Shown piece by piece: positions 6,359 through 13,342 of a DNA stretch of 25,194 nucleotides. Made by a program: the position numbers and the translations under genes. Source of the stretch: an uncultured Collinsella sp. (lineage in GTDB: Bacteria > Actinomycetota > Coriobacteriia > Coriobacteriales > Coriobacteriaceae); the NCBI GenBank assembly GCA_900752545.1, contig CAADVS010000014.1, positions 1-25,194 on the forward strand, read 5' to 3'. Within the stretch, counting starts at the first letter, position 1, and every line of letters starts with the position of its first letter. The notes under the pieces are model-generated. The model did no database searches and was not told where the DNA came from. It saw only the letters and a program-made list of their open reading frames with translations.

Positions 6359-6639
6359 AATCCCGCATGCGGATTTCCGTTGCGGGCGCTTCCCATCGCC
6401 GGGGCGTGCCCGGGAGCATCCGGCATGCGGCCTTTGCGGCGCTCGGTCATGTGCAAGACGGGCGGTCGGGCCTGTAGGGCGCATCAGCTGCCCCTCGCCT
6501 CGGCATGTCTTCTCTCCACGCCATGTACCTGCTGCTGAGCCTGCCTGCCAGATGATTGGAAGCAACAGCGTAAATCCCATCACGCCAACATCCCGGCGAT
6601 CGCCGGGGCCTGTATACCTATATGAGAGGAGAGGGGTAT
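6345..6639 (+). other. Long leader region of the pyruvate:ferredoxin oxidoreductase gene
   Basis: No gene was seen in these 295 bases. If the TACAAT box is the promoter, the mRNA has an untranslated leader of about 270 bases. Visible structure includes the start-proximal hairpin (6362-6386) and a 16-bp perfect palindrome CCCGGCGATCGCCGGG (6592-6607) just ahead of the ribosome binding site. The enzyme uses thiamine diphosphate, so I checked for a TPP riboswitch, but the conserved boxes are not present. Confidence 0.45.
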
Positions 6640-9600
6640 ATGGCGCGTAAGTTTAAGTCTATGGACGGCAACGAGGCGGCCGCATATGTTTCGTATGCGT
6701 ACACCGAGGTAGCGGGAATCTATCCCATTACGCCGTCCAGCCCGATGGCCGACCATGTCGACCAGTGGGCGGCCCAGGGTCGCAAGAACATCTTCGGCAC
6801 CCCGGTCAAGGTCGTCGAGATGGAGTCCGAGGCAGGTGCAGCCGGTACCGTTCACGGTTCGCTGGGTGCCGGTGCTCTGACCACCACCTACACGGCTTCT
6901 CAGGGTCTGCTCCTGATGATTCCGAACATGTACAAGATCGCGGGCGAGCAGCTCCCGGGCGTCTTCCACGTCTCCGCGCGTTGCGTCGCTTCCCACGCCC
7001 TGAACATCTTTGGCGATCACTCCGACGTCATGGCTTGTCGTCAGACCGGCTTCGCCATGCTCGCCGAGGGCAACGTCCAGGAGGTCATGGATCTCTCACC
7101 GGTGGCTCACCTTGCCGCCATCGAGGGCAAGACCCCGTTCCTTAACTTCTTCGACGGCTTCCGCACCAGCCACGAGATCCAGAAGGTCGCCATGTGGGAC
7201 TACAAGGATCTGGCCGAGATGTGCGACATGGACGCCGTCCAGGCTTTCCGCGATCACGCGCTCAACCCTGAGCACCCGCACACCCGCGGTAGCCACGAGA
7301 ACGGCGATATCTTCTTCCAGAACCGTGAGGCCTGCAACAAGGTCTACGACGAGCTTCCCGCCGTCGTCGAGGGCTACATGAAGAAGATCAACGAGAAGCT
7401 CGGCACCGATTACGGCCTGTTCAACTACTACGGCGCTCCCGATGCCGATCGCGTCGTCGTGTGCATGGGCTCCTTCTGCGACGTGCTTGAGGAAGTCATC
7501 GACTACCTCAACGCTCACGGCGAGAAGGTCGGCCTGGTCAAGGTTCGCCTGTTCCGTCCGTTCTCCATCAAGCACTTTGTCGACGTTCTCCCCGAGACCG
7601 TCAAGAAGATTGCCGTCATGGACCGCACCAAGGAGCCGGGTTCCATCGGCGAGCCGCTCTACCAGGACGTCGTCTCCGCTCTCTACGAGTCTGGCAAGAC
7701 GGGTATCAAGGTTGTCGGCGGCCGTTACGGCCTGGGCAGCAAGGACACGCCTCCCGCGTCCGCGTTCGCTGTCTTCGAGGAGCTTAAGAAGGACGAGCCC
7801 AAGCGTGAGTTCACCATCGGCATTGTCGATGACGTGACCAACCTGAGCCTGCCCGAGGCCGAGGATGCGCCCAACACCGCAGCCCCCGGCACCATCGAGT
7901 GCAAGTTCTGGGGTCTGGGTGGCGACGGTACCGTCGGCGCCAACAAGAACTCGATCAAGATTATCGGCGATCACACCGACAAGTACGTTCAGGCCTACTT
8001 CCAGTACGACTCCAAGAAGACCGGCGGCGTCACCGTTTCGCACCTGCGCTTTGGTGATTCCCCGATCCGTTCGCCGTACTACGTGACCAAGGCCGACTTT
8101 GTCGCCTGCCACAACCCCAGCTACATCGTCAAGGGCTTCAAGATGGTCCGCGACGTCAAGCCGGGCGGCACCTTCCTGGTCAACTGCCAGTGGAGCGACG
8201 AGGAGTTTGCCGAGCACATGCCCGCCGTGGCCAAGCGCTACATCGCGAACAACAACGTCAACGTCTACCTGATCGACGCTATCGACCTGGCTGCCAAGGT
8301 CGGCATGGGCAAGCGCACCAACACGGTGCTCCAGTCCGCCTTCTTCGCGCTGGCCAAGGTCCTGCCCGCAGAGGACGCCCTGCAGTACATGAAGGACGCG
8401 GCCACCAAGTCCTACATGAAGAAGGGCCAGGCCATCGTCGACGCCAACCACAAGGCCATCGATGCCGGCGCTACCGCCTTCCGTAAGTTCGAGGTTCCGG
8501 CCGACTGGGCAACTGCCGAGGATGCCGCTCCCGTCGAGCTCTCCGAGGAGACCAAGTCCGCTATCGCCCAGCAGGTCAAGAACCTGCTCGAGCCCATCGA
8601 TCGCATGGACGGCGACAGCCTGCCTGTTTCCGCCTTCGTCGATTGCGCCGACGGCCAGTTTGAGCTGGGCGCCTCCGCATACGAGAAGCGCGGCGTCGCC
8701 GTGGTCGTTCCTCACTGGGACGAGACCAAGTGCATCCAGTGCAACCAGTGCGCCTATGTGTGCCCGCATGCCACCATCCGTCCGTTCGCGATGACCGAGG
8801 ACGAGGCTGCCGCCGCGCCCGAGGCTACCCGCACGCTCGACGCCATGGGCCCCAAGGCCAAGGGCATGAAGTTCACCATGGCCGTGTCCCCGCTCGACTG
8901 CATGGGTTGCACCAACTGCGTCAAGGTCTGCCCCAAGGGCGCCCTCGAGATGGTTCCCACCGAGCAGGAGATGGACCAGCAGCCCGTTTGGGACTATATG
9001 GTCGAGAACGTCTCCGAGAAGAAGGAGCTCATCGCGGCCAACGTCAAGGGCAGCCAGTTTAAGCAGCCCTACCTGGAGTTCTCCGGCTCCTGCGCCGGCT
9101 GCGCCGAGACCGCCTATGCACGTCTGGTGACCCAGGTTGCCGGCGACCGCATGTTCATCTCCAACGCCACCGGCTGCTCCTCCATTTGGGGCAACCCCGC
9201 TGCCACCGCTCCTTACTGCAAGGACAAGGACGGTCACGGCCCGGCGTGGAACAACTCCCTGTTCGAGGACAATGCCGAGCACGGTCTGGGCATGGCCGTC
9301 GGTTACGAGGCCGTCCAGAAGAAGCTGATCGCCGCTACCCAGGACATCATCGCTGCCGATGGTCCGTCCGATGAGCTCAAGGCTGCCGGCCAGGCTTGGA
9401 TCGACTCCGTCAACGACACCGAGGCTTCCAAGACCGCTGCCGCTGCCTACGTTGCCGAGCTCGAGAAGTGCGGCTGCGACGCTTCCAAGGCGATCCTCGC
9501 CGACAAGGCTTACCTCACCAAGAAGTCCTTCTGGATCTTCGGCGGCGACGGTTGGGCCTACGACATCGGCTTCGGTGGCCTGGATCACGTCCTGGCTTCC

Positions 9601-10179
9601 GGCCACAACGTCAACGTCTTCGTCTTCGACACCGAGGTTTACTCCAACACCGGTGGTCAGGCCTCCAAGGCCTCGAATCTGGGCCAGGTCGCTCAGTTCG
9701 CCGCTGCCGGTAAGGTGACCAAGAAGAAGTCCCTGGCCGAGATTGCCATGAGCTACGGCTACGTCTACGTGGCGCAGGTCGCCATGGGCGCCAACCCGGC
9801 TCAGACCCTCAAGGCCATCCACGAGGCCGAGGCCTACGACGGTCCGTCCCTCATCATCGGCTACAGCCCCTGCGAGATGCACTCCATCAAGAAGGGTGGC
9901 ATGCAGAACTGCCAGGCCGAGATGAAGAAGGCTGTCGAGTGCGGTTACTGGAACCTCTTCCGCTTCAACCCCGAGGCTGCTGCCGGCAAGAAGTTCTCGC
10001 TCGATTCCAAGGAGCCCGCGGGCGGTTATCAGGAGTTCCTGATGAACGAGGCCCGTTACGCTTCGCTGACGCGTTCCTTCCCCGAGCGCGCCGAGGAGCT
10101 CTTCAAGGAGAACGAGCAGGCCGCTATGGACCGCTACGCTCACCTGCTGAAGCTCAAGACGGTGTACAACGAGGCCTAG
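6640..10179 (+). CDS. nifJ: Pyruvate:ferredoxin (flavodoxin) oxidoreductase
   Basis: Catalyses the reversible oxidative decarboxylation of pyruvate to acetyl-CoA and CO2 with reduction of ferredoxin, the main pyruvate outlet in many anaerobes. From ATG 6640 (AGGAGAGG upstream) it has 1179 residues, standard for the single-chain enzyme; ATG 6622 is in frame but contains the ribosome binding site. The N-terminal pyrimidine-binding domain has YPITPSSPMA (28-37). A ferredoxin-like domain carries two CxxCxxCxxxCP clusters (C698/701/704/708 and C754/757/760/764). The proximal cluster ligands appear as C818, C821, C846 and C1078, spaced as in the well-known Desulfovibrio enzyme. The thiamine diphosphate motif begins at GGDGWAYDIGFGG (968-980), with VYSNTGGQASKAS following. 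Codon choice is extremely C/G-ending, suggesting high expression. It is monocistronic, with a very large hairpin terminator behind it. Confidence 0.97.
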   Translation: MARKFKSMDGNEAAAYVSYAYTEVAGIYPITPSSPMADHVDQWAAQGRKNIFGTPVKVVEMESEAGAAGTVHGSLGAGALTTTYTASQGLLLMIPNMYKIAGEQLPGVFHVSARCVASHALNIFGDHSDVMACRQTGFAMLAEGNVQEVMDLSPVAHLAAIEGKTPFLNFFDGFRTSHEIQKVAMWDYKDLAEMCDMDAVQAFRDHALNPEHPHTRGSHENGDIFFQNREACNKVYDELPAVVEGYMKKINEKLGTDYGLFNYYGAPDADRVVVCMGSFCDVLEEVIDYLNAHGEKVGLVKVRLFRPFSIKHFVDVLPETVKKIAVMDRTKEPGSIGEPLYQDVVSALYESGKTGIKVVGGRYGLGSKDTPPASAFAVFEELKKDEPKREFTIGIVDDVTNLSLPEAEDAPNTAAPGTIECKFWGLGGDGTVGANKNSIKIIGDHTDKYVQAYFQYDSKKTGGVTVSHLRFGDSPIRSPYYVTKADFVACHNPSYIVKGFKMVRDVKPGGTFLVNCQWSDEEFAEHMPAVAKRYIANNNVNVYLIDAIDLAAKVGMGKRTNTVLQSAFFALAKVLPAEDALQYMKDAATKSYMKKGQAIVDANHKAIDAGATAFRKFEVPADWATAEDAAPVELSEETKSAIAQQVKNLLEPIDRMDGDSLPVSAFVDCADGQFELGASAYEKRGVAVVVPHWDETKCIQCNQCAYVCPHATIRPFAMTEDEAAAAPEATRTLDAMGPKAKGMKFTMAVSPLDCMGCTNCVKVCPKGALEMVPTEQEMDQQPVWDYMVENVSEKKELIAANVKGSQFKQPYLEFSGSCAGCAETAYARLVTQVAGDRMFISNATGCSSIWGNPAATAPYCKDKDGHGPAWNNSLFEDNAEHGLGMAVGYEAVQKKLIAATQDIIAADGPSDELKAAGQAWIDSVNDTEASKTAAAAYVAELEKCGCDASKAILADKAYLTKKSFWIFGGDGWAYDIGFGGLDHVLASGHNVNVFVFDTEVYSNTGGQASKASNLGQVAQFAAAGKVTKKKSLAEIAMSYGYVYVAQVAMGANPAQTLKAIHEAEAYDGPSLIIGYSPCEMHSIKKGGMQNCQAEMKKAVECGYWNLFRFNPEAAAGKKFSLDSKEPAGGYQEFLMNEARYASLTRSFPERAEELFKENEQAAMDRYAHLLKLKTVYNEA

Positions 10180-10189
10180 GTCTCCCACC

Positions 10190-10314
10190 GCAGGATCTGA
10201 GGACTGACCTTCGCGGACGTCCTCGGACATGAAAGAACCCCCGCTGCGCACTACGTGCGGCGGGGGTTCTTTCGTCCTGCGGAGCGTCCGCAAAGGTCAG
10301 CCCTCAGATCCTGC
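10190..10314. terminator. 125-bp palindromic terminator region after nifJ
   Basis: The core GAAAGAACCCCCGC (10231-10244) pairs perfectly with GCGGGGGTTCTTTC (10260-10273). An inner CGCAC/GTGCG stem (10247-10251 with 10255-10259) extends it, and the TTCTTTC end gives terminators on both strands. Outside the core, 10190-10219 pairs with 10285-10314 at 28 of 30 positions, so the whole region is one long imperfect palindrome. Confidence 0.85.
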
Positions 10315-10834
10315 TACGACTACGTCCTTGGATTGTGTGGGCGGATGAAGGACGTAGTTGGTCGGGTATTCCGTCCCCTTCGCTGTTTCGCGGCTTTGCC
10401 GCGAAACCTCGCGCCACTTTGGGGATGGATGGGGGACTTGGCCGTTGCCGCTTTTTCGGAGCTCTTCTTTATTCCTTTTGTTGGATGAAAAGCCCCTTGT
10501 TTTTGCAGGGGTGCATACTCGACTTATATGTGCATAGAATCTCGTATAGTGCGAGTAAGATATTGCGCTGTCTGTTTTGTGTTTAGCAAAGATATAGTTT
10601 GCATAATCTGGTCTAATCCCTGCTCTATTAAAATAAAGTTGCACGTAAATGGCGTAGATATGCTTGAGCTGGGGTTCTGTACGCTGAGCGGATAAAAACG
10701 ACCGTTCACCGTTCCGCTATTTTCAAAATGAATAAAATGAGCGATAAAGAGAATATAAACCTTAATAAACTCGCGTATCGCACGGACGCGGGTTATTAAT
10801 GGGTTGTAGGCCTTTTACAGAAAGGATTCCAGCA
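10315..10834. other. Intergenic region between nifJ terminator and carbamate kinase
   Basis: No convincing gene was found in these 520 bases. The first part holds an 11-bp inverted repeat (10319-10329 with 10348-10358) and a perfect 10-bp hairpin GTTTCGCGGC-TTT-GCCGCGAAAC (10385-10407). From about 10440 the sequence becomes clearly AT-rich, unlike the flanking genes. This part includes CCCCT/AGGGG around 10494-10511, TTGCATAAT (10599-10607), AGCGGA/TCCGCT (10687-10692 with 10713-10718), and a long leader stem at 10762-10799. AT-rich content and multiple symmetric sites suggest a complex promoter region for carbamate kinase. Short reading frames here lack ribosome binding sites and cross the hairpins. 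Confidence 0.55.
10762..10799 (+). promoter_or_regulatory. Stem-loop in the carbamate kinase leader
   Basis: TTAATAAACTCGCGT (10762-10776) pairs with ACGCGGGTTATTAA (10786-10799) over 14 bp with one bulged A and one G-T wobble, closing a nine-base loop. Just downstream, CCTTT (10811-10815) can pair with AAAGG (10821-10825), which is the ribosome binding site, giving a possible switch. The pairing is seen; the regulation is inferred. Confidence 0.4.
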
Positions 10835-11797
10835 ATGTCTAAGCCTCTTGGCAAGCCCGATCGTATTGTCGTCGCCCTTGGCGGCAACGCCCTCGGCAAC
10901 AACCCCGTCGAGCAGATCGAGGCCGTGAGCAACACCGCCCATGCCCTCCTCGGCCTCATCGAGCAGGGCAACGAGATCATCATCACCCACGGCAACGGCC
11001 CGCAGGTCGGCATGATCCAGAACGCCTTCGCCGCTGCCCACGATGCCATCGGTACCCCCGAGATGCCGCTGCCCGAGTGCGGCGCCATGTCCCAGGGCTA
11101 CATTGGTTATCACCTGCAGCAGGGCATCGGCCGCGAGATGCACAAGCGCTATAAGCGTTGGCACGCCGCCACCGTCGTCACCCAGATCGAGTGCGACCCG
11201 GATGATCCCGCGTTCAAGAACCCGACCAAGCCGATCGGTCCCTTCTATACCGAGGAGCAGGCCAAGGAGTTCATGGCCGAGGATCCCTCCAAGGTCTTCG
11301 TCGAGGATTCCGGCCGCGGCTGGCGTCGCGTCGTCGCTTCCCCCGATCCCAAGAAGATCGTCGAGGCCGACTCCATCCTCAACCTGCTCGACAACGAGTT
11401 CATCGTCATCGCCTGCGGTGGCGGCGGCATCCCCGTCGTCCGCGACTACGAGAACAAGGGCTGCTACAAGGGCGTTCCCGCCGTCATCGACAAGGACCTG
11501 GGCGGCGAGCTGCTGGCCGAGGACTGCGACGCCGACGTTCTGTTCCTGCTGACCGCCGTTGAGCATGTCGCCATCAACTTTGGCAAGCCCAACCAGGAGG
11601 AGCTCGAGGACCTCACCGCCGACGAGGCCGAGCGCCTGGCCGACGAGGGCCAGTTCGGCAAGGGTTCCATGGAGCCCAAGGTCCGCGCTGCCATCAAGTT
11701 CGCCCGTTCCCGCAAGGGCCGCACCTGCATCATCGGCGCTCTGGACAAGGCCGCCGAGACCATGGCTGGCCTCTCCGGTACCCGTATCCACGAGTAG
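10835..11797 (+). CDS. arcC: Carbamate kinase
   Basis: Catalyses carbamoyl phosphate + ADP to ATP + carbamate, the energy-yielding last step of arginine deiminase and related carbamoyl-forming pathways. From ATG 10835 (AAAGGA at 10821-10826) it has 320 residues, near the family length; an upstream in-frame ATG at 10799 lies in the leader hairpin and is rejected. Amino-acid-kinase-fold motifs seen: ALGGNAL (14-20), ITHGNGPQVGMIQNA, SQGYIGYHLQQ, ACGGGGIPVV, VIDKDLGGELLA, INFGKPNQEEL and FGKGSMEPKVRAAIKF. Arginine deiminase and ornithine carbamoyltransferase are not next to it. The nearby permease and amidohydrolase (same codon bias, same strand) may feed it, but no carbamoyltransferase is visible in the window. 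Two hairpins follow the stop. High expression is suggested by codon use. Confidence 0.95.
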   Translation: MSKPLGKPDRIVVALGGNALGNNPVEQIEAVSNTAHALLGLIEQGNEIIITHGNGPQVGMIQNAFAAAHDAIGTPEMPLPECGAMSQGYIGYHLQQGIGREMHKRYKRWHAATVVTQIECDPDDPAFKNPTKPIGPFYTEEQAKEFMAEDPSKVFVEDSGRGWRRVVASPDPKKIVEADSILNLLDNEFIVIACGGGGIPVVRDYENKGCYKGVPAVIDKDLGGELLAEDCDADVLFLLTAVEHVAINFGKPNQEELEDLTADEAERLADEGQFGKGSMEPKVRAAIKFARSRKGRTCIIGALDKAAETMAGLSGTRIHE

Positions 11798-11819
11798 TCT
11801 CTACTCTGTTGCCTCTCTC

Positions 11820-11843
11820 GTGGGCGCCAGGCAAAGCGCCCAC
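11820..11843. terminator. Hairpin directly after carbamate kinase
   Basis: GTGGGCGC (11820-11827) pairs perfectly with GCGCCCAC (11836-11843). There is no T-tract, so it may stabilise the 3' end of the mRNA ahead of the true terminator at 11863-11896. Confidence 0.4.
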
Positions 11844-11862
11844 AAACTAGCCTCTCTTCATG

Positions 11863-11896
11863 AGCCCCGCAGTCCGCTCCGACTGCGGGGCTTTTG
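11863..11896 (+). terminator. Intrinsic terminator of carbamate kinase
   Basis: AGCCCCGCAGTC (11863-11874) pairs perfectly with GACTGCGGGGCT (11881-11892), followed by TTTTG. A 12-bp GC-rich stem with a T-run is a standard intrinsic terminator. Confidence 0.85.
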
Positions 11897-11904
11897 CTAT
11901 TCAC

Positions 11905-11989
11905 CTAGTCATTGGGGACGTTCTTAAATGACTAGTCAAACAAGAGCGTCCCCAATGACCACTCATTTAAGTCTGTCCCCAATGACTAG
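11905..11989. repeat. REP-like composite palindrome overlapping a gene stop
   Basis: The outer arms CTAGTCATTGGGGAC (11905-11919) and GTCCCCAATGACTAG (11975-11989) are perfect 15-bp inverted repeats. A third GTCCCCAATGAC copy lies between them (11948-11959), and an AATGACTAGT segment at 11928-11937. GGGACGTTCTT (11915-11925) is identical to the repeat at 6199-6209. The minus-strand gene's stop codon (11986-11988) is inside the right arm, so the repeat abuts and overlaps that gene's 3' end. Confidence 0.7.
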
Positions 11990-12987
11990 TAGTAGGCCCA
12001 CATGGCTTCGACTTCGTTGAGGACCTCTACGACGCCCCAGCGGCGGGCGCTGCGGCTGGCCGAGTTGGGGTCGTAGACGCCAATCTGGTTGGCGTCGTCG
12101 ATGCCGTAGAGCACGATGTAGTGGCCTACGTTGGTAAACGTACCGGGGCGCACTGCGGCGATGACGGGCGCACCCGAGCGAAGTGCTTGGGTAATCGATT
12201 CGCGATCGTTATAGAGCTGTGTTCCGTTGAGCCCCAGCTGCCACGCACCGCCTGTCATAAACGACCACTCGGTGGCACCGGTGGGGGCGTAGTTGCCGGC
12301 TTCGGCCAGTGCGCATATATCGACCGGCGTCTTATCGGTGTGGCCGGTCTTAAAGATATAGACCATGGTGAGGCAAGTGGGACCGCAAGCGTTTTCGCGA
12401 ATAGTGCCGCCGGCATAGGGCAGCTCCGACCATGCGGGGTCAATTTGGTAGATGTGGGGCATGGCGCCGGCCTGCCATTGCGAGCGTGGGGTCGAGAACG
12501 CAAAGGAGTAACCGGGCGCGACGGGAGCTTTAAGCAGCTTGTCCTCGGCAGTGGGCTCAAGACCGGCTGATCCGTGGGAGATACAGGATCCCAAAAACAC
12601 AAAGACGAGGCAGGCGGCGATGGAGCAAAGCGCAAGGCGTAGGCGGCGGGCCGGAAGCGCGTGGCTTGTGGTGTGCGACGCGGGGTGAGGGGCGGAATTG
12701 CCGCGATCGCGTTGAGGTCGCGAAAAGGAGCGCTTGACGTAGTAGTCGGTCTTACGGCGATCGTAGCGGCGTGGCTGCAATGTGTCGGTCTGACGTTGGC
12801 GTGTGCTCGTACTCACGCGGTCTGACTGCTGCACGGTACGGCTTTGCTGCCGCGAAGAAGCCCCGGGCTGCTCTTGGGGGCGCTGCGGGTTGTCGTTGTC
12901 GGAGGTGCTTCTGGGCGTTGGCGTGGTGCGGCCGGCAAGGCGCACGCTTTGTGGCCGTTGGTCGCCGTCATTGTATCCGTATGCCAT
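11986..12987 (-). CDS. C39-like peptidase-fold membrane protein
   Basis: From ATG 12987 (AAGGTG six bases upstream on the minus strand) it has 333 residues; the GTG nine bases earlier is part of the ribosome binding site. Residues 1-113 are a long, disordered-looking stretch rich in Gln, Arg, Ser, Thr and Pro. One hydrophobic segment follows (about 116-135), ending in LGSC, then an extracellular domain. This domain has the layout of the C39_2 papain-like family: YQIDPAW with Gln181, ENACGPTCLTMVY with Cys201, GHYIVLYGI with His289, and VYDPNS with Asp306/Asn308. Such proteins are putative cysteine peptidases or amidases acting outside the cell; a peptide or peptidoglycan substrate is unknown. 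The gene converges on carbamate kinase and its stop lies in a REP-like repeat. LGSC could act as a lipobox, but its internal position makes that unlikely. Confidence 0.82.
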   Translation of the reverse strand: MAYGYNDGDQRPQSVRLAGRTTPTPRSTSDNDNPQRPQEQPGASSRQQSRTVQQSDRVSTSTRQRQTDTLQPRRYDRRKTDYYVKRSFSRPQRDRGNSAPHPASHTTSHALPARRLRLALCSIAACLVFVFLGSCISHGSAGLEPTAEDKLLKAPVAPGYSFAFSTPRSQWQAGAMPHIYQIDPAWSELPYAGGTIRENACGPTCLTMVYIFKTGHTDKTPVDICALAEAGNYAPTGATEWSFMTGGAWQLGLNGTQLYNDRESITQALRSGAPVIAAVRPGTFTNVGHYIVLYGIDDANQIGVYDPNSASRSARRWGVVEVLNEVEAMWAYY

Positions 12988-13342
12988 TCGAATCACCTTG
13001 CCTCATGTGTAACTTGTCTATCCTACATAAAAAGATGCACGACACATGGGTATGTGCGCCAAAAGCCTGACAAATGGTATGAACGTTGCCGCGCCGCGCG
13101 CCAAGCGTCACGGCAACAGGTCTTCAAAAGCAGACAAGATGAAAACGTCCAAGACGAATGACGTCTCCCGCCGTTCGTCCCAAAAACGGCGCCGCTCGTT
13201 TTGCAGTTCTGCCTTCGGTCGAGCTACAAGCGGCGCTGCTGTGCCAAGGCCGTATCTTAAAGCCACGAAATAAAAGCGCGCGGCAAAACAGACCGCGCAA
13301 GGGGTGACGTCAAGGGGCGTCAAAAAGGAAAGGAGGGGAACA
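12988..13342. other. Divergent intergenic region with structured leader of the permease gene
   Basis: No convincing gene was found in these 355 bases. Near the peptidase start, CATGTGT (13004-13010) and ACACATG (13042-13048) form an inverted repeat. TATGAA at 13078-13083, preceded by TGG, is a plausible plus-strand -10. The following 250 bases hold successive pairings: GTTGCCG/CGGCAAC (13085-13091 with 13111-13117), GCGCCGCT/AGCGGCGC (13189-13196 with 13229-13236) and GCGCGG/CCGCGC in the last 70 bases. TGACGTCA at 13305-13312 is an 8-bp palindrome. A 75-codon basic reading frame (13046-13273) lies here without a ribosome binding site. Confidence 0.45.

Noticed and set aside
6480..6639. Possible TPP riboswitch before the thiamine-diphosphate enzyme nifJ
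   Set aside because: A weak resemblance around 6535-6580 does not contain the conserved CTGAGA and CTGGATAATGCCAGCG-type boxes.
7096..10293. Very long minus-strand open frame opposite nifJ (over 1000 codons)
   Set aside because: It is a shadow of the strongly C/G-biased nifJ codons; the predicted protein is Gly/Leu/Val/Asp-rich low complexity, spans the terminator and has no ribosome binding site or family motif.
10255..10488. Short plus-strand frame starting in the nifJ terminator
   Set aside because: It begins in the loop side of the terminator, crosses two perfect hairpins and lacks a ribosome binding site.
13046..13273. Small basic Ser/Arg/Lys-rich protein of 75 residues
   Set aside because: No ribosome binding site at any of its Met codons, low complexity, and the region is better explained as a leader with paired arms; cannot be fully excluded.
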